A stretch of 46,563 bases of DNA from JAHDBG01 sp963922315 (lineage in GTDB: Bacteria; Pseudomonadota; Gammaproteobacteria; Chromatiales; Chromatiaceae), in assembly GCA_963922315.1 (NCBI GenBank), contig CAWUID010000014.1, forward strand, positions 1 to 46,563, written 5' to 3'. Made by a program: the position numbers and the translations under genes. Below, one piece after another: positions 26,226 through 35,539 of the stretch (the first letter of the stretch is position 1; the number at the start of each line of letters is the position of its first letter). The notes beneath the pieces were generated by a model. That model was not told where the DNA came from, did not search any database, and saw only the letters and a program-made list of their open reading frames with translations.

Positions 26226-26574
26226 GCTGACCTCGTTCAATCAGGATACCCACATCACTGGCACCGCGAATTGCGCCTTTTTTATTCAGTGACAGACGTA
26301 CCCAAGGCACCTGAAATTCATCCCGGATAATTGCCGCACAGCGTTCTGCCAGGGTCTCAACCAGCTGAAACTGACTTTCAGATACAAATTGAATGAGTCG
26401 TTTAGCGACTGCTTTGTAATCCAGGGTGTCCTGGATCTGATCAGTATGGGCAGCTCGGGCCACGTCACTACCCATTTCCAGGTCCAGAATCACAGTTTGG
26501 GTAATCCGACGTTCCCAGTCGAATATACCAATCACAGTCTCAATGCGTAAATCGCGCAGGTAGATAATGTCCAT
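26218..26574 (-). CDS. folB: Dihydroneopterin aldolase
   Basis: The 118-residue enzyme cleaves dihydroneopterin to hydroxymethyl-dihydropterin, the step before FolK. It starts MDIIYLRDLRIETVIGIFDWER, with the family Glu in IG-WER. LDYKAVAKRLIQFV, VETLAERCA and the late LNKKGAIRGASDVGI with the catalytic Lys are typical. The ATG at 26574 gives the usual family length; upstream codons overlap ygfZ. It lies 7 bp after ygfZ. Confidence 0.94.
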   Translation of the reverse strand: MDIIYLRDLRIETVIGIFDWERRITQTVILDLEMGSDVARAAHTDQIQDTLDYKAVAKRLIQFVSESQFQLVETLAERCAAIIRDEFQVPWVRLSLNKKGAIRGASDVGILIERGQRD

Positions 26575-26581
26575 GTGTTCG

Positions 26582-27547
26582 CTAATCAGAGTTGGTGTAA
26601 GGCAGAGGGCGTTGGCATATATCCGAATTCGTGGGTCCATCAGGTGTCAGGCTGAGTTGCTGGATGCTATTGGTCTGGCACACAGCCAGAACTTCATAGC
26701 CACCATCCTGGCAAGGGGACTGGTCTGCGATAGTGCCAACTGCCTGGCCACGTGAATCCGGCGTATACAGTGGCTGGCCGATCTGAAGTGGTGCCTCAGT
26801 AGCAATATGCAATCGGTACAGCTGCTTTTTTTGTTTGCCCAGATAGTGCATCCGGGCGACCACTTCCTGCCCGGTGTAGCAACCTTTTTTAAAGCTGACG
26901 CCACCGACCTGATGCAGATTCGTCATTTGCGGGACGAACATTTCGCTGGTTGCGGCATAGATAGTTGGTAGTCCGGCACGAATATCCAGTAGTCGCCAGG
27001 CTTCAGCAGAAACGGAGGTGATGTACTGATCTGCCTGAGTACGGAGTGTATTCAACGCCGCCATCGGGCCGATGACGCATAAGCGCAACCGATCTCCTGG
27101 CAGGCGGGTAACAGACAGCTCATCTGTGCGTATTATTGAGTTATCGGTGTCCGGCACTCCCGGAACCCAAGCTGCAATGTCTGGCCCAGCCAGTTCGCAG
27201 ATACCAAAGTCATCGCTGATGTCTTGTAATTGCACATCAGCACGTAAGACATACAGTTGTAAACGTTTGCGGATACCAGCCAGCAATTCGCGTGGCAGGA
27301 TTAGCAACAGGGCATCGTCATACGGTATGACCCGGAAGATCGCGAGCAGCCGCCCTTTGGGCGTGCAATAGCCACTCAATTGAGTCTGACCTTTATCCAG
27401 ATTCTGGATATCGCTGGTGAATTGTCCCTGTAAAAAAGTACGAGCATCTGTGCCACTGACCCGGATGATGCCAAGATCACTCCGTATGGTGATCGCTGAT
27501 GCATCCGGCATGACAGTTACCTGGGGTGTTCCGGTCTGAGTGGTCAT
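26582..27547 (-). CDS. ygfZ: Folate-binding tRNA-modifying protein YgfZ
   Basis: The 321-residue protein is related to GcvT. It supports iron-sulfur enzymes such as MiaB in a folate-dependent way. The signature K-G-C-Y-T-G-Q-E is found in FKKGCYTGQEVVARMHYLG, with the functionally essential Cys. The N-terminal FLQGQFTSDI stretch is also typical. It lies between gpsA (7 bp) and folB (7 bp), so a folate-binding protein and two folate synthesis genes form a single run. Confidence 0.94.
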   Translation of the reverse strand: MTTQTGTPQVTVMPDASAITIRSDLGIIRVSGTDARTFLQGQFTSDIQNLDKGQTQLSGYCTPKGRLLAIFRVIPYDDALLLILPRELLAGIRKRLQLYVLRADVQLQDISDDFGICELAGPDIAAWVPGVPDTDNSIIRTDELSVTRLPGDRLRLCVIGPMAALNTLRTQADQYITSVSAEAWRLLDIRAGLPTIYAATSEMFVPQMTNLHQVGGVSFKKGCYTGQEVVARMHYLGKQKKQLYRLHIATEAPLQIGQPLYTPDSRGQAVGTIADQSPCQDGGYEVLAVCQTNSIQQLSLTPDGPTNSDICQRPLPYTNSD

Positions 27548-27554
27548 CGTCTAT

Positions 27555-28556
27555 TTATCCTTCGGTACGTCCGGCACGGTTGAGTAAAGCACTGACGGCA
27601 TTACGGGGTTCCATGCCATGATATAACACTTGATAGACGTGTTCTGTGATTGGCATCTCAACCGTCACCGCGCCGGCTTTATGATATATATCGCGCGCCG
27701 TGGTGATGCCTTCTACGGCCTGGCCTATTTCTTGTTTAGCCTGAGCAATCGTCTTGCCCTGTGCCAACGCCAGTCCCATACGCCGGTTACGGGATTGATT
27801 ATCTGTGCAGGTCAGGGTCAGGTCGCCGAGTCCGGCGAGTCCCATCAGGGTTTCGGCTCGTCCACCTAATGTTGTCGTCAGGCGGGTGATTTCAGCCAGC
27901 CCACGCGTGATCAGCGCGGCTCGTGCATTGGCGCCAAAGCCGAGTCCGTCGGCGATACCGGCGGCAATTGCCATCACATTTTTGCAACTGGCACCAAGCT
28001 GAGCACCGATCAGATCGTCTGTGGTGTACACCCGGAAGTGTTCGCTGTGTAACAGTTGTGCCAGTCGGGTGCGATAGTCTGCATCCGGAGCAGCGAGGGT
28101 AACTGCTGTTGGCAAACCTCGCGCCACTTCAGAAGCAAACGTGGGGCCAGTCAGCATTGCCAGGCTGGCGTGCGGAAAATAATACCTGGCAACCTGGCTC
28201 AGGAGCTGTTGTGTCTCGGGCTCCAGCCCTTTTGTGGCCCAGCTGAGACAGTTTAATGTTGGAGTATGTGCTGCGATCCGGGCACAAGTTGCGGCAAAAG
28301 CATGGCTTGGTACAGCCAGCATGACGTCTGTGGCATGTTGGAGCGCAGTAGCAAGTTCGGAAGTGGGTTGCAGATTGGCAGGAAAAGGAGTGTCGGGCAG
28401 GTAGTGCGTATTAGCACCTGCTGTGCGGTAGGTATGAATTGCTGCTGGATTGTGTCCCCAGAGTTGTACCGGGTGGCGTTGTGCCAGTTGAATGGCCAGT
28501 GCTGTGCCCCAGGAACCGGCGCCAATCAGAGCGACATGGGGCTGCTCAGGGGTCAT
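27555..28556 (-). CDS. gpsA: Glycerol-3-phosphate dehydrogenase [NAD(P)+]
   Basis: The 333-residue enzyme reduces dihydroxyacetone phosphate to sn-glycerol 3-phosphate, the backbone for membrane phospholipids. The nucleotide-binding loop is LIGAGSWGTALA. GPTFASEVARGLPTA and the catalytic-lysine region ASCKNVMAIAAGI are clear. The start overlaps the secB stop in ATGA, an arrangement widely shared in gammaproteobacteria. Confidence 0.97.
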   Translation of the reverse strand: MTPEQPHVALIGAGSWGTALAIQLAQRHPVQLWGHNPAAIHTYRTAGANTHYLPDTPFPANLQPTSELATALQHATDVMLAVPSHAFAATCARIAAHTPTLNCLSWATKGLEPETQQLLSQVARYYFPHASLAMLTGPTFASEVARGLPTAVTLAAPDADYRTRLAQLLHSEHFRVYTTDDLIGAQLGASCKNVMAIAAGIADGLGFGANARAALITRGLAEITRLTTTLGGRAETLMGLAGLGDLTLTCTDNQSRNRRMGLALAQGKTIAQAKQEIGQAVEGITTARDIYHKAGAVTVEMPITEHVYQVLYHGMEPRNAVSALLNRAGRTEG

Positions 28557-29017
28557 GTCGCGTCGGCAGTGTCTGCCTCTGACGCATCTTGTGCCAGGCG
28601 TTGCTGGTACAGGGCTTCAAAGTTGACCGGTTGCAGAATCAGCGGCGGCAGACTGCCATGTGTCACCAGGTTAGAGACGACTTCGCGTGCATATGGGAAC
28701 AGCGTATTTGCGGCACCAATATGCAGCAGTGGCATCAGTTCTTCCTGGCTGAAACCGGTGACTGAAAAAATACCAGCCTGCTGGACTTCGATCAGAAAAA
28801 CAGTCTGGTCAGATTGTTTAGCCTCAACTTCTACCGTGATGATAACTTCAGCTTGTTGAGCACTCAGTAGATTGACTTTGACATGCAGATCCAGACCAAT
28901 GTCGGGTTGCCATTCCTGGCGGAAGATATCTGGCGCTGAGGGTAATTCAAATGAAATATCTTTCGTATAAAGACGCTGGATGCCGAACCGGCGCTCTTCT
29001 GTTTGTTGTTCAGCCAT
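28553..29017 (-). CDS. secB: Protein-export chaperone SecB
   Basis: SecB keeps secretory proteins unfolded and hands them to SecA. The 154-residue protein shows QRLYTKDISFELPSAP and WQPDIGLDLHV, the long beta strands, and the acidic surface used for SecA contact. The C-terminal helix ILQPVNFEALYQQRLAQ is typical. It follows the rhodanese gene by 15 bp and overlaps gpsA. Confidence 0.97.
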   Translation of the reverse strand: MAEQQTEERRFGIQRLYTKDISFELPSAPDIFRQEWQPDIGLDLHVKVNLLSAQQAEVIITVEVEAKQSDQTVFLIEVQQAGIFSVTGFSQEELMPLLHIGAANTLFPYAREVVSNLVTHGSLPPLILQPVNFEALYQQRLAQDASEADTADAT

Positions 29018-29032
29018 AACGATGCGGTGCCT

Positions 29033-29455
29033 TTATGTCTTTCTGATCGGTAGATTTGCGGTTTCCCAGGCCTGCATCCCACCCTGCAGGTTATAGACCT
29101 GGCTGAATCCTTCTTTGCGTAATGTTTTACAGGCGGTAGCAGAAGTCATGCCGCTGCGGCAGACGGCGATAATCGGTTTGTTGCGGTATTTCTGCAAGAC
29201 TTTTAACTGATCTTTCAGTCCGTTAGACGGAATATTATGCGCATTGATAATATAACCTGTTTTAAAGTCATTGACCGGGCGTACATCCACCACAACTGCC
29301 TGTTCACGATTGATCAGGCGGGTCGCTTCCTGTGGCCCGATGGTCTGTTTATCACGCCCATGGCTGATCAGATTCCACGCCAGAGCTGCGGAAACAGCGA
29401 CGAATGCTGCCACTAACCATAAATGATTACTGGCAAACTCAAGATATTGTTCCAT
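29033..29455 (-). CDS. Membrane-anchored rhodanese-like sulfurtransferase (YibN-like)
   Basis: The 140-residue protein has one N-terminal membrane helix (about residues 10-30) followed by a cytoplasmic rhodanese domain. The active-site loop is Cys99 in VCRSGMTSA, and the VDVR stretch and GGMQAW end are family features. YibN-like proteins commonly precede secB in gammaproteobacteria, as here. A role in sulfur transfer or membrane-protein insertion is possible; the sequence supports only the fold. Confidence 0.9.
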   Translation of the reverse strand: MEQYLEFASNHLWLVAAFVAVSAALAWNLISHGRDKQTIGPQEATRLINREQAVVVDVRPVNDFKTGYIINAHNIPSNGLKDQLKVLQKYRNKPIIAVCRSGMTSATACKTLRKEGFSQVYNLQGGMQAWETANLPIRKT

Positions 29456-29473
29456 GCGGATTCCGGGATAATT

Positions 29474-29506
29474 GATCCTCTCTCCCGGCTGGCGGGAGAG
29501 AGGATC
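29474..29506. terminator. Perfect 14-bp hairpin between the SulP and rhodanese genes
   Basis: GATCCTCTCTCCCG (29474-29487) pairs fully with CGGGAGAGAGGATC (29493-29506) around a 5-base loop. On the minus strand it follows the SulP stop, but only AATTAT stands after it, so it is a weak intrinsic terminator at best. It could end part of the transcription or protect the 3' end of the SulP message. Confidence 0.65.
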
Positions 29507-29515
29507 AAAGTAAGA

Positions 29516-31126
29516 TCAGGACAATTGACGTAATGCCTGGAGTCTTTCTGTTACAACTTCAGACGGGCTGAGTTTTTCCATAATCTTCAGATCCCGAAGT
29601 TCACGTTCTGCATCGCCGGACAGACCACAAATAAAGCAGGTGGTATTTGTTTCCTTGGCGATATTCATCAGCTCTTCCAGACCGAGCGCTGCACTGGTAT
29701 CCAGTCGGTCGACCTGAGTCAGATCGAACACGACCTTGCGACATTCAGGCTTTGCAATCCGGGTACTGGTCTCGTGGATCATGGAACGAGTCGAAGCATA
29801 TGACAGGCGACCACTCAGTTGCACCAGTAATGCGTCATCTGCTGCTGACTGCAATGCAGCCTGTTCTTCCGTACTCAGTCCGGTAGCAGTCTGGTTCTTT
29901 GAGGAGACGGTCACGCCTTTCAGTTCTTCACCTTCGTTCCAGCGTGCGGTGATGAAGCCGGACACAATCAGACCAATGGCGACTGCCATGATCAGATCAA
30001 CGAAAACGGTCAGGCCCAGGGTCAGCAACATCACCAGAAGCTGATCACGCGGTGCAGTGCGGATACGCTTCAGGTAGCCCCAGTCGATGATATCCCAGCC
30101 GACTTTCATCAGGATTGCTGCCAGTACTGCATGCGGGATGTTCTCGGCGAGCCAGCCCAATCCCAGCACCAGTGCCAGCAGGATCAGGGCATGCAACGCA
30201 CCGGAGATCGGGGTGCGACCACCAGCGCGGACATTGACTACGGTACGCATGGTAGCACCAGCGCCTGGCAGACCACCGATCAGACCAGCTACCATGTTAC
30301 CGATGCCTTGTCCGACCAGTTCCTGATCGGAACGGTGGCGGGTACGGGTGATGGAGTCAGCCACCAGCGAAGTCAGCAGGCTGTCGATGGAACCCAGCAA
30401 TGCCAGCATGAAAGCAGGCTGGATGATGTTATGCAGATTTGCCAATGTGATTTGTGGCAGGATAAAGTCAGGCAGGCCGGTCGGGACTTCACCAATAATC
30501 GGGGCATCCGTGAAGAACATCAGCGCCAGTAAGGTGCCGACGATCAATGCTGCCAGGGGTGCCGGCAGGAATTTGCTCAGCTTTTTCGGCCAGAAGATAC
30601 CGATGGCGAGGCAGATGACACCGAGTATCAGGGCATGACCGACGATACTGATGTCAGAAGAAAACCAGGCACCGATTGTCGCAACCGGACCGCCGGAAAC
30701 AGTAGCCTGGCCGATGAAGGGCAGGGTCTGGATCGTGATGATGATCACCCCGATGCCAGACATAAAACCGGACACCACCGGGTAGGGTGTATAGGAGATG
30801 TAGCGTCCGAGGCGCATCGCACCGAATACGATCTGTAATGCACCGCCGAGGAACACAATGGCAAAGGCTTCTGGCAGATTGGTCGCATATTGCGCAACGA
30901 TAGCGCCCATAACGACAGTCATCGGGCCAGTCGGGCCGGAGACCTGAGAGTCAGTACCGCCAAATATGGCAGCAAAAAAACCGACCGCAATGGCGCCATA
31001 TAATCCGGCAATCGGGCCGACACCAGAGGCAACACCAAACGCCATTGCCAGTGGCAGAGCGACGACGGCTGCGGTGATGCCACCGTAGATATCGCCGCGC
31101 AGATTTTTCGTGGTGAATGTCATCAT
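29516..31126 (-). CDS. SulP-family anion (probably bicarbonate) transporter
   Basis: The 536-residue inner-membrane protein has the SulP core of about 12-14 helices and a C-terminal STAS domain from about residue 430. The N-terminus (NLRGDIYGGITAAVVALPLAMAFGVASG) and SGPTGPMTVVMGA are close to what I recall of the cyanobacterial BicA Na+/bicarbonate carrier, more than to sulfate carriers. The STAS anti-sigma-antagonist-like loop reads DLTQVDRLDTSAALGLEEL. Substrate remains an inference. The first two codons are both ATG. The 107 bp upstream is AT-rich and should hold its own promoter. Confidence 0.88.
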   Translation of the reverse strand: MMTFTTKNLRGDIYGGITAAVVALPLAMAFGVASGVGPIAGLYGAIAVGFFAAIFGGTDSQVSGPTGPMTVVMGAIVAQYATNLPEAFAIVFLGGALQIVFGAMRLGRYISYTPYPVVSGFMSGIGVIIITIQTLPFIGQATVSGGPVATIGAWFSSDISIVGHALILGVICLAIGIFWPKKLSKFLPAPLAALIVGTLLALMFFTDAPIIGEVPTGLPDFILPQITLANLHNIIQPAFMLALLGSIDSLLTSLVADSITRTRHRSDQELVGQGIGNMVAGLIGGLPGAGATMRTVVNVRAGGRTPISGALHALILLALVLGLGWLAENIPHAVLAAILMKVGWDIIDWGYLKRIRTAPRDQLLVMLLTLGLTVFVDLIMAVAIGLIVSGFITARWNEGEELKGVTVSSKNQTATGLSTEEQAALQSAADDALLVQLSGRLSYASTRSMIHETSTRIAKPECRKVVFDLTQVDRLDTSAALGLEELMNIAKETNTTCFICGLSGDAERELRDLKIMEKLSPSEVVTERLQALRQLS

Positions 31127-31233
31127 AATCGCATGATATTTTGTATAGAAGTTTAAAAACAGTCACTGCGTAAAAGAGGTATTTAACACAGCACAAAGCT
31201 AGTCGGGATTTTAAGAGATATTGTTCAGATCGT

Positions 31234-32406
31234 CTATAGACCAGACGCCACCCGCTCAAATGTCCGGCGTAACAACAGGCTGCGGCTGACCAGTCCAAGC
31301 CCGGCATGGCGCAGATGTTTTACTCCCGGGTGTGGGTGGGTGAACAATTGATGAAAAGCATCCATACCGAATTGAGTGATGCGATTATGGCCCTGACGTG
31401 CACGTTCATAACGACGTAGTATTGCGAAACGTCCCAGTGATTCGTCGCGCGAACGGGCAGTTATCAGGGTATTGATCAGTACCTGAGCGTCAGCCAGTCC
31501 CAGGTTTACGCCTTGTCCGGCGAGTGGATGGATCACATGCGCTGCATCGCCAATCAATGCCAGACCAGGTTGCACATAGTTCAGTGCTGTCTGGCTGCGT
31601 AATGGGAAACGATAACGTTCACCAGCCAGTTCCAGCAAACCACAACAACCTTGGCTGGCCTGATTGAGGGTACGGATAAATTCAGCATCTGGTTGGGTTT
31701 GCAGCGCAGCTGCCTGTTCCGGAGTCTGGCTCCAGACTACAGCATAATGTTGCGTGCCCAGTGGTAACAAAGCGAGTGGACCATGAGGTAAAAAACGTTG
31801 CCAGGCAGTCGCAGGCTGTTGCGGCGTGGTGCTGCGTACCAGAGTGACCAGGGCATCCTGAGCATAGTCCCGCTGTTCCAGGCCGATCCGGGCCAGTGTG
31901 CGCAGGGTGGATTGAGCACCGTCCGCACCAATGATCAGGGAAGCACTCAGCACGGTTTGATCGGCACAATTGAGCTGACTGCCCTGGTCTGTACAGGTCA
32001 GAGCGGCAACCTGTTTGCCGGTTATGATGTCCACCTGATCAGATTGGATCAGTGTTTGCCAGAGGGCATCAACCAGACACGCATTTTCCACAATATGTCC
32101 CAGGTCAGATGCCGGTATGTCACTGGCCTGAAAGTGAATCTCATTGCATCGGGTGTCTTCCCATACCCGCATGTGTTGGTAAGCTGTGCTTCGTTTAAGA
32201 GAAGACCAGACACCAAGATCCGCTAAAAACCTTTGCGAACGATGGTTCAGAGCGGAGACTTGTGCACTCCAGTCAATATCTGAAAAAGCAGGGCGTTGCT
32301 GCTCCAGTAAAGCTAGTCGAAACCCGGATTGCGCAGCCGCCACGGCACAAGCAGCGCCTACCATGCCACCACCCACAATCATCAGATCATACTCAGGTGT
32401 TGTCAT
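31234..32406 (-). CDS. UbiH/UbiF-family FAD-dependent hydroxylase
   Basis: The 390-residue flavoprotein monooxygenase has the FAD-binding GGGMVGAACAVAAAQSG near its start, the DG motif in IIGADGAQSTLR, and the second FAD motif GDAAHVIHPLAGQGVNLGL. This family adds oxygen to the ring in ubiquinone synthesis; which ring carbon is used (UbiF, UbiH or UbiI role) cannot be read off. It lies 32 bp downstream of the SDR gene that ends the lipid-modification operon, so read-through into it is possible. The Ubi match seems stronger than any lipid-hydroxylase alternative. Confidence 0.88.
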   Translation of the reverse strand: MTTPEYDLMIVGGGMVGAACAVAAAQSGFRLALLEQQRPAFSDIDWSAQVSALNHRSQRFLADLGVWSSLKRSTAYQHMRVWEDTRCNEIHFQASDIPASDLGHIVENACLVDALWQTLIQSDQVDIITGKQVAALTCTDQGSQLNCADQTVLSASLIIGADGAQSTLRTLARIGLEQRDYAQDALVTLVRSTTPQQPATAWQRFLPHGPLALLPLGTQHYAVVWSQTPEQAAALQTQPDAEFIRTLNQASQGCCGLLELAGERYRFPLRSQTALNYVQPGLALIGDAAHVIHPLAGQGVNLGLADAQVLINTLITARSRDESLGRFAILRRYERARQGHNRITQFGMDAFHQLFTHPHPGVKHLRHAGLGLVSRSLLLRRTFERVASGL

Positions 32407-32438
32407 CAGCTATGTCTCTGCAAATGGGTAGTATCAGA

Positions 32439-33203
32439 TTACAACCGTCGGGCAATGCGCGTATACAACCAATGCGGCAGCAGACGTAGCAGTTTCATCG
32501 GGTAGGTCAGACGCCCGGGAAAATGTATTTCAAAACAGCGGCGGTTCAGGCCGTCTGCGATATGGCAGGCGGCCTGTGCCGGACTGATGCATCCTGGCAT
32601 GTTAAAGGTATTCTGCGCGGTCAGACGGGTGTTGACAAAGCCTGGATTGATCAGTTTGATATCCAGGTGTTCGCCATGTTCAGCGTCCAGGCTTTCGGCG
32701 AGGTTGATCAGGCCTGCTTTGGTAGCAGCATATGGCTGACTGTTGGGCAAGCCACGATAACCAGCAACGCTGGCACAGAATGCAATCTGTGCACCAGGCG
32801 GCTGTTGCAGCAGATAAGGCAACAAGCTGGCAAGAGTATGATAAGCGCCGAGTAGGTTGATACTGAGTATGCGGTGTACCGCACTCAGGTCAAGCTCTGC
32901 CAGTGGCATTGGTTGATAGTCTGCCGCCAGATAGATGGTGCGGTGAATGGTTGGCCAGCTTTGTAGTATCTGGTCTTGTGCTTTGTGCAAACTATCAGCC
33001 TGACTGACATCCAGTGATTGTACCTGGTGTCCTGGCTGGCCAGCTGCCGGAGCCGGAAGCTGTTGATGAAGATGCTCCAACGCATCGGCATTGCGGGCAC
33101 TCAAAGTAACCGGATGGCCACGTTGTGCCAGTTCCCGGGCCAGAGCAGCGCCGATGCCACTGCTCGCACCAATGATCCAGGTTAGTTGAGGTTTGTCCTG
33201 CAT
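32439..33203 (-). CDS. Short-chain dehydrogenase/reductase of the CFA-like lipid cluster
   Basis: The 254-residue classical SDR has the NAD(P)-binding WIIGASSGIGAALA, the catalytic Ser in FCASVAG and the YAATK motif with Tyr and Lys. It follows DUF3833 with a 1-bp gap and so belongs to the operon with the CFA-synthase-like gene. SDR members are standard parts of this conserved cluster, but the alcohol or ketone they act on is not established. The protein ends in a hydrophobic-basic tail (KLLRLLPHWLYTRIARRL) that may attach it to the membrane. Confidence 0.9.
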   Translation of the reverse strand: MQDKPQLTWIIGASSGIGAALARELAQRGHPVTLSARNADALEHLHQQLPAPAAGQPGHQVQSLDVSQADSLHKAQDQILQSWPTIHRTIYLAADYQPMPLAELDLSAVHRILSINLLGAYHTLASLLPYLLQQPPGAQIAFCASVAGYRGLPNSQPYAATKAGLINLAESLDAEHGEHLDIKLINPGFVNTRLTAQNTFNMPGCISPAQAACHIADGLNRRCFEIHFPGRLTYPMKLLRLLPHWLYTRIARRL

Positions 33204-33204
33204 A

Positions 33205-33744
33205 CTATTGTTTTTGCATAAATAAAGTGATTTCGGCGACGGTCAGTCCGAATTTTTTCAGGTAAGATCGATTGATCACGATGCCGTCGTTCAGGCCCCA
33301 CATCCAGTCATCGAAATGTAGTCGATAGTGGGTGTCTCCGACCGGAACATCCATACTGTAAGTCCAGCGAATGGCATTTCCGTAACTATGGCCTTGTGCG
33401 GTACCGATGATGTCACCTGCCTGACCGGTATATTCAGTATCACTATGTTTCTGAATCTGCCAGGTACGGTATTGTGGCTGGTCTTCATCGTAATACTGAA
33501 ACGTTTCTTCCAGTGTGCCCTGGTTGCCTTCCCAGCGACCTTCCATGGTGACATCAAAACGTTTGGTGATATTACCAGTGTAATCCTGAATGATACCCCA
33601 GGCTTTAATTGGCCCATTGAAATAATCTTCCAGGGTCAGTTGCGGTGAAGCATCCTGGTACTGTTTGCCTTGAATGCCACTGCACGCGCTGAGCAGGCTG
33701 CTGAGTAATGCCATGACAAAGACTCCTGTATAACGTTTGGTCAT
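33205..33744 (-). CDS. DUF3833 lipoprotein
   Basis: The 179-residue protein has a lipoprotein signal with lipobox LLSAC (Cys about residue 21). The DUF3833 body includes LEDYFNGPIKAWGIIQDY and DDWMWGLNDGIVINRSYLKKFG. It is predicted to be a lipid-anchored envelope protein. The family is found almost only next to CFA-like, SDR and FAD oxidoreductase genes, so it probably handles a modified lipid, but no activity is known. The start overlaps the MFS stop in ATGA. Confidence 0.91.
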   Translation of the reverse strand: MTKRYTGVFVMALLSSLLSACSGIQGKQYQDASPQLTLEDYFNGPIKAWGIIQDYTGNITKRFDVTMEGRWEGNQGTLEETFQYYDEDQPQYRTWQIQKHSDTEYTGQAGDIIGTAQGHSYGNAIRWTYSMDVPVGDTHYRLHFDDWMWGLNDGIVINRSYLKKFGLTVAEITLFMQKQ

Positions 33745-35006
33745 GATGTGGTTTCCTGTGTGGTGAGGTAATGCCAGAGCATACCGGCGATAATCAGCTT
33801 CAGGCCGCTGGGCAGCAGCGCATAGACGATACTGAGTGCCTGTGTGGTGGTCGGGTCTGTGTATCCTGGCTGATAGCCAAGTTGCGCCAGTAAGGGCAGG
33901 GCAATACCAGCTGCGAGTGCCAGCGCACTCTTATTGAGCAGGGTGAGCAGGGCATAGTAGCGACTGGCATCCGCATACTGGTGCTGCTGATGGATGCGCT
34001 CGGCGAGGATCGCTGGTGGTAGTGCCAGGTCTGCACCCAGCGCCAGGCCGCTGAGCAGACAGATCAGTCCGTAAGCCAGATAGTCACCGGCATCGAGTTG
34101 ATAAGCACCGATGAAGGTCACGGCAGCCAGCAGGATGCTGATCTGCCAGCTATGCAGGTTACCGTAGCGGCGCGCCAGCATCTGCCAGACCGGCATCCCG
34201 AGAGCACCGCTGAGAAAATATAGTGCCAGATAGTAACCGCTGTAGCTATCGGCCTGCAATCGATCCTGAATGTAATACAAAACCAGGACCGCCGGTATGG
34301 CGCCGGCCAGGCTGTTGCCGAAGTACAAACTGTAGTAACGACGGTGCCAACGGCTGGCTTGCAGCATTTGCCAGGGGTAGTTGGTCGTCACAGTGGTAGC
34401 TGGCTGATGTTGTCGGGTATGGCGTTGCCAGTGCCGGAAAATCAGACCGGCGACCAGCAACAGGGGCAGGCTGAGCAGCGTGTAATAGTGATAGGCCTGA
34501 TGTGGCTGATCTGTGTTGCCGAGCAATGTCGGTGCAGCAGCAGCCAGCAGGACGCCAATGAGCCCGATACTCTCACGCCAGGTATGGATGCGGGTACGAT
34601 GCGTTTGTGGTGCAATCCACAAGCTGCCAAGGCTTTGCAGATTAATGCTGACGATGCTGTAGCCGGTAGTGCTGATTAACAGGCTGACAGCCAGCCAGGC
34701 CGCAGGATGAATGTCGCCTGGGTGAAAGACCAGCCAGATGCCACTGCCGAGCAACAGCAGGCCAACAGCTATCAGAATTTGCCGATGAGCGTGATAGCGA
34801 TCACTGAAATGGCCAATCAGTGGATCCTGCAGCGCGTCTATGGCACGGATGCTGAGCAGCAGAATACCGAGTGTGCCGAGGCTGAGACCCTGATGGCTGG
34901 CGTAGTAAGCAGGTGCATGCAGATACAGCGGCAGCCCGGCGATCGCCAGTGGCAAAGCCAGCTGACCATAGCTGAAAAGTTGGCGGCGGGTCGGTGGGCA
35001 GATCAT
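33741..35006 (-). CDS. MFS transporter of the CFA-like lipid cluster
   Basis: The 421-residue protein has 12 membrane helices and resembles the GPH/MFS_2 carriers (DALQDPLIGHFSDRY near residue 60 is the motif A equivalent). It is placed between the chalcone-isomerase-like gene and DUF3833 with 4-bp overlaps on both sides. A role in moving a lipid or lipid precursor is an inference from location. Nothing in the sequence identifies the substrate. Confidence 0.87.
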   Translation of the reverse strand: MICPPTRRQLFSYGQLALPLAIAGLPLYLHAPAYYASHQGLSLGTLGILLLSIRAIDALQDPLIGHFSDRYHAHRQILIAVGLLLLGSGIWLVFHPGDIHPAAWLAVSLLISTTGYSIVSINLQSLGSLWIAPQTHRTRIHTWRESIGLIGVLLAAAAPTLLGNTDQPHQAYHYYTLLSLPLLLVAGLIFRHWQRHTRQHQPATTVTTNYPWQMLQASRWHRRYYSLYFGNSLAGAIPAVLVLYYIQDRLQADSYSGYYLALYFLSGALGMPVWQMLARRYGNLHSWQISILLAAVTFIGAYQLDAGDYLAYGLICLLSGLALGADLALPPAILAERIHQQHQYADASRYYALLTLLNKSALALAAGIALPLLAQLGYQPGYTDPTTTQALSIVYALLPSGLKLIIAGMLWHYLTTQETTS

Positions 35007-35539
35007 GCCGGGTCGTCAGCCCGCCCGAGCAATTGTTGTCGCAGGGTCGGTTCACGAGTGGCCGGATTCAGCCAGATGCCGAAGAACCAGCGACTGAACT
35101 CCGGGTCGTCGATCTGACCCAGCGATTGACCATTGTGATAAAAAATTGTCTCGCCGGTGGCTGTATGCACGCCGGTCAGCGTGTCTGCCGGTTGCACATC
35201 CGGAAACAATGCCTGCATCTGTTGTTGCCAGCGGATCAGTTTCTTTTTATTTTTGAAGCCAAGCTGTTCGATTTCTTGTGCAGAACGTGTGGCGATATCT
35301 GCTCCCTGAAACTCACGATGATAACGCAGGGTCAGGGCATAAGGTGGTTGTTCCTGCCAACGGCCCTGTGGCGCATACAGGGTTGCACGATAAATATCCC
35401 AGAGCAGAAATTGCATCTGACCACTGCCAACGACAGTTGGTTGAGTCATATGGCGAGCAGCTATGCCAGGGTTGGCGGCAACTGTCAGTGGTAATAACAA
35501 ACTGAACAGCAGAATCAGCAGAGAATGACGATCAGGCAT
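35003..35539 (-). CDS. Chalcone-isomerase-like periplasmic protein
   Basis: The 178-residue protein has an N-terminal signal peptide (to about residue 22) and a chalcone isomerase-like fold. LWDIYRATLYAP and ALTLRYHREFQGADIATRSAQEI are typical of the bacterial group, in which the flavonoid active-site residues are usually not kept. Some relatives of this fold bind fatty acids. It is fused by overlaps to the CFA-like gene (8 bp) and the MFS gene (4 bp). A lipid-binding role is plausible and unproven. Confidence 0.86.
   Translation of the reverse strand: MPDRHSLLILLFSLLLPLTVAANPGIAARHMTQPTVVGSGQMQFLLWDIYRATLYAPQGRWQEQPPYALTLRYHREFQGADIATRSAQEIEQLGFKNKKKLIRWQQQMQALFPDVQPADTLTGVHTATGETIFYHNGQSLGQIDDPEFSRWFFGIWLNPATREPTLRQQLLGRADDPA

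Noticed and set aside
31234..32406. Ubi-type hydroxylase as a UfaO-like lipid oxygenase of the CFA cluster
   Set aside because: Motifs and length fit UbiH/UbiF proteins, and a 32-bp gap breaks the series of overlapping genes; location alone is not enough.
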